From CAZEFK01 sp964511405 (lineage in GTDB: Bacteria > Pseudomonadota > Alphaproteobacteria > Elsterales > Elsteraceae): a stretch of 40,280 nucleotides of DNA. Position numbers and translations under genes: made by a program. Location of the stretch: the NCBI GenBank assembly GCA_964511405.1, contig CAZEFK010000038.1:1-40280 (forward strand), written 5' to 3'. A model generated the notes under the pieces. The model worked only from the letters and a program-made list of their open reading frames with translations. It searched no databases and was not told the origin of the DNA. Below, in pieces: positions 1 to 7,825 of the stretch (position 1 is its first letter; every line of letters begins with the position of its first letter).

Positions 1-927
1 CGCCGCGGTTGCGGCCAGGCCGCCGCGCGCCGCCGTCGGTGCCGGCGGACCGGCGCGCGGCGGCGCCGGCGGGTCGGCGAAGCGGCTGCCGACGGCGATC
101 AGCGCCAGCATGATCAGGGTGAAGAAGCCCCAGCCATAGACCAGATGGTCGGCGCCGGCGCCGACCGCATTGCTGGTCCAGTAGCACAGCAGCACGATGC
201 CGAGGGCGCGGGCGCCGTTGGCGACGACCGGGACGATTGCGGAGGCGGCCAGGAAGGCCGCGGCCTTCCAGGGCCGGCGGTAGGTGACGCCGGCAAACAG
301 CGCGCCGAACGCGATCATCGCCACCAGGAAGCGCAGGCCGGCGCAGGCTTCGGCCACGAAAAAGCGGCTGCCCGGGATCTCGATGACATTGCCGTCGGCG
401 TAGACGGGGATGCCGAGCAGCTGCACGCCGATGACGATCGCGTCGCCGGTCAGGCGCTGCAGCGTCGGCACCAGATAGTCGCCGGTCGGGATCAAGAACA
501 GGAGATAGGCGAGGGGGAGCCAGGCGACGCGCAGCACCGTGCGGCCCAGCAGCGCCGCCAACGCCGCTTGCAGCATCAGCACCGCGGCGAACTGCTGGAC
601 CTCGGTGATGCCGGCGCGGGCGCCGACCAGCCAGGCCAGCGCCAGGGGCGGAATCGGCAGCAGCGCCAGGGGCCAGGGCGACGGGGTCGCCGCCGCCAGC
701 GCGGTGCGGCGGCGCCAGGCCAGCCACAGCGCGATCGGCAGCACCAGGAAGCCGTGGTTGAAGGTCGGCGACGCCGCCCACACCCGCTCGGCCGCCACGG
801 CCAGCGGGTAGAACAAGGCCGCCCACAGGGCAAGCAGCGCCGCGATCCCGATCCCGGCGATCCGCCAGGCCGCGACGCGGGCGCCGACGGTGGCGGCAGG
901 TAGCGGCAGCGCAGTCTCGACGGCCAT
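1..927 (-). CDS. xrtA: Exosortase A (XrtA), C-terminus cut by window edge
   Basis: Integral-membrane cysteine protease/transpeptidase that sorts PEP-CTERM proteins and is co-inherited with exopolysaccharide genes. The frame is open from the ATG at 927 to base 1 (309 codons, no stop), so the gene continues outside the window. The expected catalytic residues are visible: Cys194 in AEACAGLRF, Arg239 in NGARALGI and His260 in GADHLVYGW. The N-terminal SPTFNHGFLVLPI segment (from about residue 53) is typical of XrtA. About seven or eight hydrophobic segments are seen. The start lies 14 bases after the glycosyltransferase stop, so it is probably the next gene in the same operon. Many XrtA proteins carry or are followed by an EpsI domain, which would lie outside. 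Family assignment is strong from the motifs and from the neighbouring XrtA-associated genes. Confidence 0.93.
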   Translation of the reverse strand, partial: MAVETALPLPAATVGARVAAWRIAGIGIAALLALWAALFYPLAVAAERVWAASPTFNHGFLVLPIALWLAWRRRTALAAATPSPWPLALLPIPPLALAWLVGARAGITEVQQFAAVLMLQAALAALLGRTVLRVAWLPLAYLLFLIPTGDYLVPTLQRLTGDAIVIGVQLLGIPVYADGNVIEIPGSRFFVAEACAGLRFLVAMIAFGALFAGVTYRRPWKAAAFLAASAIVPVVANGARALGIVLLCYWTSNAVGAGADHLVYGWGFFTLIMLALIAVGSRFADPPAPPRAGPPAPTAARGGLAATAA

Positions 928-941
928 ACCGTCACACCCTC

Positions 942-2165
942 TCATGCCGCTGCCGCGGGCGCTTCGCCAAGCAGCCCGTCCAGCAGCCCCAGGTTGCGGG
1001 TCCAGTCATGGGCGCGCCGGACATAGGCCAGCCCGGCCCGGCCCAGGGTCGTCGCGCGATCGGGCTCGACCGCGTCCAGGACCGCCGCGGCGAACGCCTC
1101 CGGGCCGTCGGCCCGCAGCAGCTCGACGCCGGGTCGGGCCGACAGCCCCTGCAGCGCCGCCGGGCTTGCGACCACCGGCCGGGCCATGGCCATGGCTTCG
1201 ATCACCTTGTTCTGGATGCCGCGGGCGATCCGCAGTGGCGCCACCGCGACGGCGGCGTGGGCGAGATAGGGGCGCATGTCGGGCACCCGGCCGGTGACCG
1301 TGACCGCCGACCACTCGGCCAGCCGGCGCACCGCCGGCGCCGGGTCGGCGCCGGCGACGACCAGGCGCGCATCAGGCCGCACCGCCAGGATGCGCGGCAG
1401 CACCGCGTCGGCGAACCATTGCACGGCGTCGACGTTCGGCCAGTAGCTCATCATCCCGGTGAACAGGATCGGCAGCGTGCCGGCGGGATAGGGGCTGGGG
1501 TGGTCGGCGGCGGCGTCGAACTGTGCCGTGTCGACGCCATTGGCCAGCGCCCGGATCCGCTCGGCCGCCTCGGGGACCAGGTTGCGCAGCAGCTCGGCTT
1601 CGGCGGGGGCGACCAGCAGCGTGGTCCCGAACCAGCGGGCGGCGGCCCGTTCCAGCGCCAGCAGCCGCTCGGCCTCGCGCGCATAGACCCAGCGCATCGG
1701 CGGCGCGGCGCGGCCGGCATATTGCCGCCACTTATCGCTGTCGACGTCGCCCATGTCGAGGATCGAGCGGGCGCCGGCGAAGGCCGGGCGCCGCATCACA
1801 TAGGGGGCCATCGATGAGCAGAACACCACCGCATGGCTCGGACTGAAGCGTTCGACGATGCGCCCGACCCAGGCATCGAGCTCGGCGCTGTGGAAATAGG
1901 CTTCCGACAGCGAGCGGCCGTCGAGCAGGGCACGGGCGCCGGCCAGGCGCGCGCGCATCGGCGGCAGCGGCAGAAAGGTGCACTCGCCGCCGGCCGCGGC
2001 GCGGACGGTGGCGGTGTGAGCCCAATCGGCGCGGTCGTCGACGAAGGTGCCGACATGCACCCGGCGGCCGCGGGCCAGGTGCTTCAGCAGATGCCAGCTG
2101 CGGATCTTGTCGCCCTTGTTGGGCGGGTAGGGGATCCGCTGGCTCAGGAACAGCACGTCCGGCAT
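942..2165 (-). CDS. XrtA/PEP-CTERM-associated sugar transferase (TIGR03087-like, GT4 fold)
   Basis: Predicted cytoplasmic glycosyltransferase of 407 residues that adds a sugar to the lipid-linked repeat unit. The N-terminus MPDVLFLSQRIPYPPNKGDKI is characteristic of the family of sugar transferases found beside exosortase A. A GT-B C-terminal half is visible: FTGMMSYWPNVDAV (about residue 245), LVVAGADP, then the nucleotide-sugar site RIARGIQNKVIEAMAMARPVV, equivalent to the usual E-x7-E region. An upstream open frame extends to 2891 but is antisense-like composition overlapping the FemAB gene. The chosen ATG at 2165 shares its A with the FemAB stop (TGATG), supporting translational coupling. 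The exact donor and acceptor sugars cannot be read from the sequence. Confidence 0.9.
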   Translation of the reverse strand: MPDVLFLSQRIPYPPNKGDKIRSWHLLKHLARGRRVHVGTFVDDRADWAHTATVRAAAGGECTFLPLPPMRARLAGARALLDGRSLSEAYFHSAELDAWVGRIVERFSPSHAVVFCSSMAPYVMRRPAFAGARSILDMGDVDSDKWRQYAGRAAPPMRWVYAREAERLLALERAAARWFGTTLLVAPAEAELLRNLVPEAAERIRALANGVDTAQFDAAADHPSPYPAGTLPILFTGMMSYWPNVDAVQWFADAVLPRILAVRPDARLVVAGADPAPAVRRLAEWSAVTVTGRVPDMRPYLAHAAVAVAPLRIARGIQNKVIEAMAMARPVVASPAALQGLSARPGVELLRADGPEAFAAAVLDAVEPDRATTLGRAGLAYVRRAHDWTRNLGLLDGLLGEAPAAAA

Positions 2166-3256
2166 CAGCCCAGGTCCCGCGCGATCCATGGGCCGAGCCG
2201 GTTGGCCACGAACAGCGGCAGCCGCTTCCAGCCCGAGACCATCAGCCGGTATTTCGGGCTCAGCGGGTTCTTCTCCGGGATCGCGGCACCCGGTGGCAGC
2301 TTGTACTCGTAGGCGAGCCAGGTCGGCTCGAAGCCCCAGTTGCATTTGAAGGCAAAGGCGCCGGTGCCGGCCTTGCTGCGCCCGAAATCGAAGGTGGCGC
2401 AGCCGCGTTCGATGGCATGGCGCAGCGCTTCGAAATACAGCACGTCGTTGGCACCCGCGGCGCGCGCGGCGACCCGCCCGCCGCCGTAATAGGGCAGGGC
2501 CGTGCCCCGGAAGTAGAACGTCAGGATGCTGGACAGCGCGACGCCGCCGCGCGCGGCCGTGCCGACGTCGCAATCGTCGCCGAAGGTCTCGGCCAGGTCG
2601 CGGAAATATTGCCGCGCGAACACCGGCGTACCCAGGTTCCGCACTGATTCGGCGTAGATCCGGTGCATCCGGTCGACATCGCGGTCGAAGGTGACGGTGC
2701 AGCCGGCGTCGAAACCGCGCCGCACCACCTTGCGCTGCTTGCGCGGGATGAAGGCGTAGACATTGTCTTCCCGGGCGGTGCGCGGCAGCGCCTTGCGGAA
2801 GATGGCGTAGAAGTCGCGCTTGTGCGCCCAGTCCGGCTGGCTCGGGGTGGTCGAGCGGAACTCCAGATGGCCGGCCCCCAGCTGGTCCCACAGGGCGACG
2901 GCGGCGGTCGCCAGAGCATGCCGGCTGGCATCGTCCTCGGCGGCGGGCCCGCCCTGGACGCAGAACGGCAGCGAGACCAGGGCATTGCCGAACAGGCGGC
3001 TCTTCATATGCACCAGCGGCAGCACGCCGGTGATGCGGCCGCCGCGCTCGGCCAGCAGATAATGGGCTTGATGGCCGAAATTGCGCTCGATGACGCCGCG
3101 CCAGCCGATGCGGTGGAAGAAGGTGGCCTCGGCGCAGCCCTCGACGAAGGCGTCCCAGCGGGCCGCATCCGCCTCCTGGAACGGGCGCACGGCGACGGCC
3201 GCCGGCGCCGGCTGGCCGACGCGCGCCGGCAGGACCAGGGCGGCCCCGGCGCTCAT
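2165..3256 (-). CDS. FemAB-like XrtA/PEP-CTERM system-associated protein
   Basis: A 363-residue protein of the FemAB/GNAT-fold family found in exosortase A clusters (TIGR03019-like). FemAB relatives transfer aminoacyl or acyl groups; here the likely target is the polysaccharide or its lipid precursor, but this is inference. Family features include the N-terminal TFFHRIGWRGVIERNFGHQA region, the central FIPRKQRKVVRRGF basic stretch, and the C-terminal FDFGRSKAGTGAFAFKCNWGF signature. The start at 3256 gives a 4-base ATGA overlap with the deacetylase upstream, and the stop overlaps the next gene by one base. The longer frame to 3733 is a shadow over the deacetylase and is rejected. Confidence 0.9.
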   Translation of the reverse strand: MSAGAALVLPARVGQPAPAAVAVRPFQEADAARWDAFVEGCAEATFFHRIGWRGVIERNFGHQAHYLLAERGGRITGVLPLVHMKSRLFGNALVSLPFCVQGGPAAEDDASRHALATAAVALWDQLGAGHLEFRSTTPSQPDWAHKRDFYAIFRKALPRTAREDNVYAFIPRKQRKVVRRGFDAGCTVTFDRDVDRMHRIYAESVRNLGTPVFARQYFRDLAETFGDDCDVGTAARGGVALSSILTFYFRGTALPYYGGGRVAARAAGANDVLYFEALRHAIERGCATFDFGRSKAGTGAFAFKCNWGFEPTWLAYEYKLPPGAAIPEKNPLSPKYRLMVSGWKRLPLFVANRLGPWIARDLG

Positions 3257-4167
3257 CGGGCGAGCTCCCGGGCCGCGAACTCGCAGGCGGCGAGCTCCGG
3301 GAATACGCGGTCCATGCGTGCGAAGGCGAAGTCGCCGAGCAGGCGCGCGAGCCGCGCCTCCATGGCCGCCAGGCCCGTGTAGTGGCGCAGGCGCGACCGC
3401 CAGCCGACCCCGGCGACGCGGGGCTGGCCGGGGTCGATTTCCCACGGATGGCAATAGAAGATGGCGGGACGGCGGTCGCGCCGGTTGACGCGGGCCAGGT
3501 TGGCCCGGCTCACGGGATAGGGCAGCAGGCGGAACCAGCCGCCGCCCGCGGCCGGCAGCTGCCGGCCGAAGCGGATCACAGTGGTCATCGGGAACTCCAT
3601 GATCGGCAGCGACGGCACGGGCCGGAACGGCCAGCGCGGCGCCTCGGGCATGCCATAGGTGTCGTGGCGAACCGGATAGATGCTGGAGCTGTAGCGGTAG
3701 CCGGCCTCGGCCAGGGCCTCGAAGGCCCACCAATTGGCGCCGCCGATCGAGAAGCTGGCGGCGCGGTAGCCCCGGACCGGGACACCGCCCAGGTCCTCGA
3801 GCACCAGCCGGGTGCGCCTGATATCGGCCAGGAACGCGGCCGGAGCCTGGGCGTCGGCGCGGACATGGTCCCAGCCGTGGCTGGCGAGCTCGTGGCCGGC
3901 TGCGACGATGCGGCGGACCAGGCCGGGGTGGCGCTCGGCGATGCCGCCGAGCGTGAAGAAGGTGGCCGTGGCGCCCGCATCGGCGAACCGCTGCAGCATC
4001 CGGTCGACATTGGCCTCGACCCGGCTCTCGAGCCGCGGCCAGTCGCGCCGGTCGATGCGCCGGGCGAGCGCGTGGACCTGGTACCAGTCCTCGACGTCAA
4101 CGGTGAGCGCGTTGACCAGTCCCGCCGGCGCGTCCGCGCCGGGGGTTGCTGCGAGCGAGAGGGACAT
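3253..4167 (-). CDS. XrtA system polysaccharide deacetylase (TIGR03006/DUF3473-like)
   Basis: Carbohydrate esterase family 4 deacetylase, 304 residues, expected to remove N- or O-acetyl groups from the XrtA-linked polysaccharide. Catalytic motif 1 is seen as ALTVDVEDWYQVH (about residues 20-32, Asp-Val-Glu-Asp), motif 2 as ELASHGWDHVRAD with the two metal-binding histidines, and the later RGYRAASFSIG segment contains the conserved Arg. The C-terminal part (IFYCHPWEIDPGQPR) is the DUF3473 extension that marks the exosortase-linked subtype. No signal peptide is obvious, as usual for this subtype. The start ATG at 4167 overlaps the ATPase stop by one base and its stop overlaps the FemAB start by four, so all three are translationally coupled. 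Confidence 0.93.
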   Translation of the reverse strand: MSLSLAATPGADAPAGLVNALTVDVEDWYQVHALARRIDRRDWPRLESRVEANVDRMLQRFADAGATATFFTLGGIAERHPGLVRRIVAAGHELASHGWDHVRADAQAPAAFLADIRRTRLVLEDLGGVPVRGYRAASFSIGGANWWAFEALAEAGYRYSSSIYPVRHDTYGMPEAPRWPFRPVPSLPIMEFPMTTVIRFGRQLPAAGGGWFRLLPYPVSRANLARVNRRDRRPAIFYCHPWEIDPGQPRVAGVGWRSRLRHYTGLAAMEARLARLLGDFAFARMDRVFPELAACEFAARELAR

Positions 4168-5177
4168 CAGGCGGCGCCGCGGTCGCGGTCGAGAAATTCG
4201 ATCGCCATGGTCATGGCGCGCCGGATCGTTCGCTCATGCTGGTCGACGCGCTCCTCGAGCCCGGTCAATCGCTGCTCGACGCGCTCGGCGATCGCCGCCA
4301 CCCGGGTCGGCATCCGTACCGCCAGGGCGGTCCCGGTGCTGGCCGGCTCGGGCAAGGTCAGCCCCTCGGTCTCGCGATCCAGATCATCGATCACCCGGCC
4401 GACGTCGTCGGCGGTGAAGCGGTGGCTCTCGGTCAGGAAGCCGTAGAGCATGATGCGGCTGCACAGCGTGTTGATGCGCCGGGGCAGGCCGCCGGTCGCC
4501 GTGAAGACGGCGTCGATGGCGGCTTCGGTGAATTCGGGGTCGCCCTGCCAGCCGACCATGCCCAGGCGGTGCAGGATGTAGGCGCCGGTTTCCTCGCGGT
4601 CCATCGGGCCCAGGAAGTAGGACGCGATCACCCGCTGGCGCAGCTGCTCCAGGCCCGGGCGCGCCAGGATTTGCTGGAACTGCGGCTGGCCCAGCAGGAA
4701 GGTCTGGAACAGCGAGCGCTCGCCGATCTGGAAGTTCGACAGCATGCGCAGCTCTTCCAGCGCCAGGGGCGACAGGTTCTGCGCCTCGTCGACGATCAGC
4801 AGGGCGCGGCGGCCGGCCTCGAAGGTCCGGCGCAGGAAGGCCTCCAGGGTCTTGAGCACGGCCGCCTTCGAGCTGCGCTCGACGGTCAGGCCGAAGGCAT
4901 GGGCGACCATCGCCAGCAGGTCCTGCACGCCGAGCCGCGTGGTGACGATGCGGGCGGCGACGATGTCGTGGGTGTTGATCGTGGCGCACAGCCGCTGGAC
5001 CAGGGTGGTCTTTCCGGCCCCGATGTCGCCGACGATGATGATGAAGCCTTCGCCCTGGCCCAGCCCGTAAGTCAAGTGGGCCATCGCCTGGGCATGCACC
5101 CGGCTCTTGAAGAAGAACCGGGAGTCTGGGGTGAGAAGAAACGGTAGTGCGGTCAGCTTATAGAACTCGGCGTACAT
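4167..5177 (-). CDS. XrtA/PEP-CTERM system-associated AAA ATPase (ExeA-like, TIGR03015)
   Basis: P-loop ATPase of 336 residues resembling ExeA/GspA, always found in XrtA exopolysaccharide clusters; its mechanical role in export or assembly is not established. Walker A is GDIGAGKTTL (about residues 51-60), Walker B is ALLIVDEAQNL (about 123-133), and sensor/arginine-finger regions follow (GLPRRINTLC). The C-terminus (about 285-335) is a short helical tail with basic residues rather than a peptidoglycan-binding domain. The frame can be opened one codon earlier with TTG, but ATG at 5177 gives MYAEFYKLTALPF, the usual family start. It follows the outer-membrane protein gene by 20 bases. Confidence 0.92.
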   Translation of the reverse strand: MYAEFYKLTALPFLLTPDSRFFFKSRVHAQAMAHLTYGLGQGEGFIIIVGDIGAGKTTLVQRLCATINTHDIVAARIVTTRLGVQDLLAMVAHAFGLTVERSSKAAVLKTLEAFLRRTFEAGRRALLIVDEAQNLSPLALEELRMLSNFQIGERSLFQTFLLGQPQFQQILARPGLEQLRQRVIASYFLGPMDREETGAYILHRLGMVGWQGDPEFTEAAIDAVFTATGGLPRRINTLCSRIMLYGFLTESHRFTADDVGRVIDDLDRETEGLTLPEPASTGTALAVRMPTRVAAIAERVEQRLTGLEERVDQHERTIRRAMTMAIEFLDRDRGAA

Positions 5178-5197
5178 CAAGCCCCCGCATCTGAAGA

Positions 5198-6823
5198 CTA
5201 GAAGACCTTTCTCAACACGACGGTGATGGCGTTTTCTTGAACGTTGCCTTGATTGAAGACCGTCGAACCGCCTTGGCTTGAGTTCTGATTCAGGTAGCTG
5301 TAGCTCAAGCTTCCGGACAGGCTGTTGTTAAACGCGTAGCTTACGCTGGCGATGCCTTGGAAGGTGGTCGTAGGCGGAACGGTGGATCTGGTGTCGCCGT
5401 CATTGCGGGCATCGGCATAGGCGAGCGTCAGGGTTGCGGTCAGGGCCGGGTTGATCTGGCGGCCGACGCTGGCCGACACCCCGACAGTGCTCTGGTTGCC
5501 GCCGAACAGCTCGCCCGCGACCGGCCGGCTGACCGCGACGCGGCGGGTGAAATAGGTGGTGCCGCTGATCGTGGTGCGCGCCTGCGTGGTCGACAGCGTC
5601 ACCGTCGCCGTGCGGTCGCGGAAGATCTCGCTGCCGAGCTGCTGGGCGGCCAGGTCGCGCACCGTGAAGGGCAGGCCGGTGCGGTTGCTGACCAGAAGGC
5701 CGTTGGCGTCGACGCCGAGGGTGTCGAGCCGGTCGAGGATCTCGCCCGACTCCGTGGCGACGCCATCGACCAGCGACGCGAACAGGTTGGACTGGGGCGC
5801 GAAGCGCCAGGTGATCTGGGCTGTGTAGTTGGGCCGGTTGTAGCGCTCGCCGACCACCGCTCGGATCCGCGTGTTCGGGCCCGGGGTGAGCTGGAACCCG
5901 GCACCGTAGTAGGGGCCGGTCAGCTTGGTCGTGAGCAGCCCCGATTCGACGTCGTCATAGCCGCCGACCAGCAGCAGGGCGACATAGCGCGACAGCGCGT
6001 ATTCGCCGGTCGCCAGGACCGAACGGTTGTCGAAGTTGGGGTCGCCGCTCTGCTGCGTGGTCGCGATGTCGCCCTGCAACTGCCATTGCAGGGTCGAGAA
6101 GCGGTTGCCGCTGGTCAGCAGCGCCGAGGCATCGCTGATGCTGGAGTTGTTGAGGGTCGCGGTGCGCGCCTGGTTGATCGGCGTGTCGTAGAAAACCCGG
6201 CCGTAGCGGTAGCGCACCTCGGAATCGGCGAAGTCGCCCAGATGGTTGCGGAAATAGGGGCTGATGTCGAAGGTGCTGATCGTGTTCTGGCGGGCCAGGT
6301 TGCGGTTCTCGATGGTCAGCGGCGTAGTCCGGCTGATCGGCTCCTGGGTGATGGCGCCGTTCAGGTCGATGAACGCGAAGTTGCGGATCACCTCGGCGGT
6401 CGCGCCCGCGGCCAGCTCGTTGCGGACGGTATTGGGGAAGGTATTATTGGCATAAATGTCGTAGTTAAAAGTATAGTCCAGGTTCAGATTTACCCGAGCC
6501 CCACTGTCGCGCACCGAGACCGCAGGCGAGATCGTCGTGACCAGGTCGGACCGGCCGCGATGCTCCAGGCGGGAATTGTCGGTTGCCCGCTCCTGCAGGC
6601 TGATCGAGGGCGTGATCAGCGGATTCGGCGGGGGCGGCGGCTCGGCCGCGGGCTGCTCGGGCACCGGCTGGCCCGGCGCCGCTATGGGGGGCGCCGCCAC
6701 GGGGGGCGGCGCTGCCGGCGGATTGGGTTCGGGCGGCTGCTGGGCGCCGGCCGGAGCGGCGGCCGCGAGGGCGATCAGGGTCAGGGCGCAAGTAACCCGG
6801 CGCTGGTTCTTGGAGAGCGGCAT
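5198..6823 (-). CDS. XrtA/PEP-CTERM-associated outer-membrane beta-barrel protein (TIGR03016-like)
   Basis: Exported 541-residue protein. A Sec signal peptide is clear (basic KNQRR, hydrophobic ALTLIALAAAA, cleavage near AGA-QQ at about residue 28). It is followed by a proline-rich linker of about 40 residues (29-68), then alternating aromatic/polar beta-strand sequence with a C-terminal Phe (VVLRKVF), typical of outer-membrane barrels. Members of this family sit in XrtA clusters and are thought to form part of the polysaccharide export path; the exact role is unknown. Local base composition from about 6420 to 6480 is a little more AT-rich. It lies 30 bases after the autokinase gene and 20 before the ATPase gene. 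Confidence 0.88.
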   Translation of the reverse strand: MPLSKNQRRVTCALTLIALAAAAPAGAQQPPEPNPPAAPPPVAAPPIAAPGQPVPEQPAAEPPPPPNPLITPSISLQERATDNSRLEHRGRSDLVTTISPAVSVRDSGARVNLNLDYTFNYDIYANNTFPNTVRNELAAGATAEVIRNFAFIDLNGAITQEPISRTTPLTIENRNLARQNTISTFDISPYFRNHLGDFADSEVRYRYGRVFYDTPINQARTATLNNSSISDASALLTSGNRFSTLQWQLQGDIATTQQSGDPNFDNRSVLATGEYALSRYVALLLVGGYDDVESGLLTTKLTGPYYGAGFQLTPGPNTRIRAVVGERYNRPNYTAQITWRFAPQSNLFASLVDGVATESGEILDRLDTLGVDANGLLVSNRTGLPFTVRDLAAQQLGSEIFRDRTATVTLSTTQARTTISGTTYFTRRVAVSRPVAGELFGGNQSTVGVSASVGRQINPALTATLTLAYADARNDGDTRSTVPPTTTFQGIASVSYAFNNSLSGSLSYSYLNQNSSQGGSTVFNQGNVQENAITVVLRKVF

Positions 6824-6853
6824 GGCACCAATACGCGTCTCGTGAGCGGATGC

Positions 6854-7825
6854 TCATGAATAGACGGTATTCGCTCCGAAATCATGGCTTTGCTGCCGGG
6901 TTGACGTACGATTCATCGCGAAGCTCACCGACGGGCAGGCCGATAGCAGCTTGAGGGCGCTGCCGAGGTCGTTCGGCCCGCACTGCCGGGCGCCCACCAC
7001 CAGCACGGTCTGGCCGACATGCACGGCCATCACCGAGGTCTCGGAGGTCGACAGCACCGGCGGCGTATCGATCACCAGCACCCGGTCGGCGTAGCGCGTG
7101 GCCAGGTCGTCGATGATCGTCTCCATGCGCGGGCTGGCCATCAGCTCGGTGATATCAGGGCCGCCGCGGCCGGCCGGCAGGATCGACAGGTTGGGCAGGT
7201 TGTCGGCGCGAATCAGGGCGTCGGCCGGATTGAGCTTCGGCTCGCGCGCGAGGTCGATCAGGCCGCGGTCGTTGGGCACGCCCAGCCACGAGGTCAGCGA
7301 GGCTTTGGCGATATCGGCATCGACCGCGAGGATGTTGAGGTTGGCCTCGGACGCCAGGCTCATGATCAGGTTGAGCGCGGTGAAGGTCTTGCCTTCGCCG
7401 GGCCGGGCGCTGGTCACCATGATGACGTTGCCGCGCCGGACCATCGGCTGCTCGCGGAACGCCTTGCGCAGCAGCGGCCGCTTGATCAGCCGGAACTCCT
7501 CGGCCAGGCGGCTCTTGGGCGCGCCGGGCACGATCATGCTCGACCGCGCCAGGCGGGCGAGGTCGATCGGCAGGCGGCGGCTGGCCGGCTGGCGCGGCTC
7601 GGCCCGCGCCGCCGTGTCGGCGGTGACCTCGGGCCGAGGTTCGGCGAACGGCGGCTCGGCGAGCGGCGGCTCGGCGAGCGGCGGCTCGTCGGCCATGCGG
7701 CGCCCCTGCAGCGGCGTCACGATCGGCTTGGCCGGCGCGCGCGGGATCACGACCGAGACCGTGTCCCCGCCATACATGCGTTCGGCGGCCTTTTGGATCA
7801 GATTGATCGGCGGCTCACGGCTCAT
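6854..7825 (-). CDS. XrtA-associated tyrosine autokinase (BY-kinase, CpsD/Wzc-C-like)
   Basis: Cytoplasmic 323-residue bacterial tyrosine kinase that partners the chain-length protein encoded just upstream and controls polymer length and export through phosphorylation cycles. Walker A is TSARPGEGKTF (about residues 133-143), Walker A' is ILAVDADIAKASL, and Walker B is VLVIDTPPVL. The N-terminal 100 residues hold a low-complexity Pro/Glu/Ala segment made by a short tandem repeat. The C-terminus ends GANTVYS and contains a single tyrosine instead of the tyrosine cluster usual in BY-kinases. Start ATG shares a base with the stop of the chain-length gene (TAATG). Family call is strong; regulation by autophosphorylation is uncertain given the sparse tyrosines. 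Confidence 0.92.
   Translation of the reverse strand: MSREPPINLIQKAAERMYGGDTVSVVIPRAPAKPIVTPLQGRRMADEPPLAEPPLAEPPFAEPRPEVTADTAARAEPRQPASRRLPIDLARLARSSMIVPGAPKSRLAEEFRLIKRPLLRKAFREQPMVRRGNVIMVTSARPGEGKTFTALNLIMSLASEANLNILAVDADIAKASLTSWLGVPNDRGLIDLAREPKLNPADALIRADNLPNLSILPAGRGGPDITELMASPRMETIIDDLATRYADRVLVIDTPPVLSTSETSVMAVHVGQTVLVVGARQCGPNDLGSALKLLSACPSVSFAMNRTSTRQQSHDFGANTVYS
7641..7685. repeat. Three tandem 15-bp repeats inside the autokinase gene
   Basis: Units at 7641-7655, 7656-7670 and 7671-7685 differ by one base only (first copy has an A where the others have G). On the minus strand they encode the repeated pentapeptide EPPLA/EPPFA in the disordered N-terminal linker. In-frame copy-number change would lengthen or shorten the linker without a frameshift. 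Confidence 0.9.

Noticed and set aside
145..903. Long plus-strand open frame across the exosortase gene
   Set aside because: Composition is Gly/Arg/Gln-rich and typical of an antisense shadow in high-GC DNA; the minus-strand frame has complete exosortase motifs.
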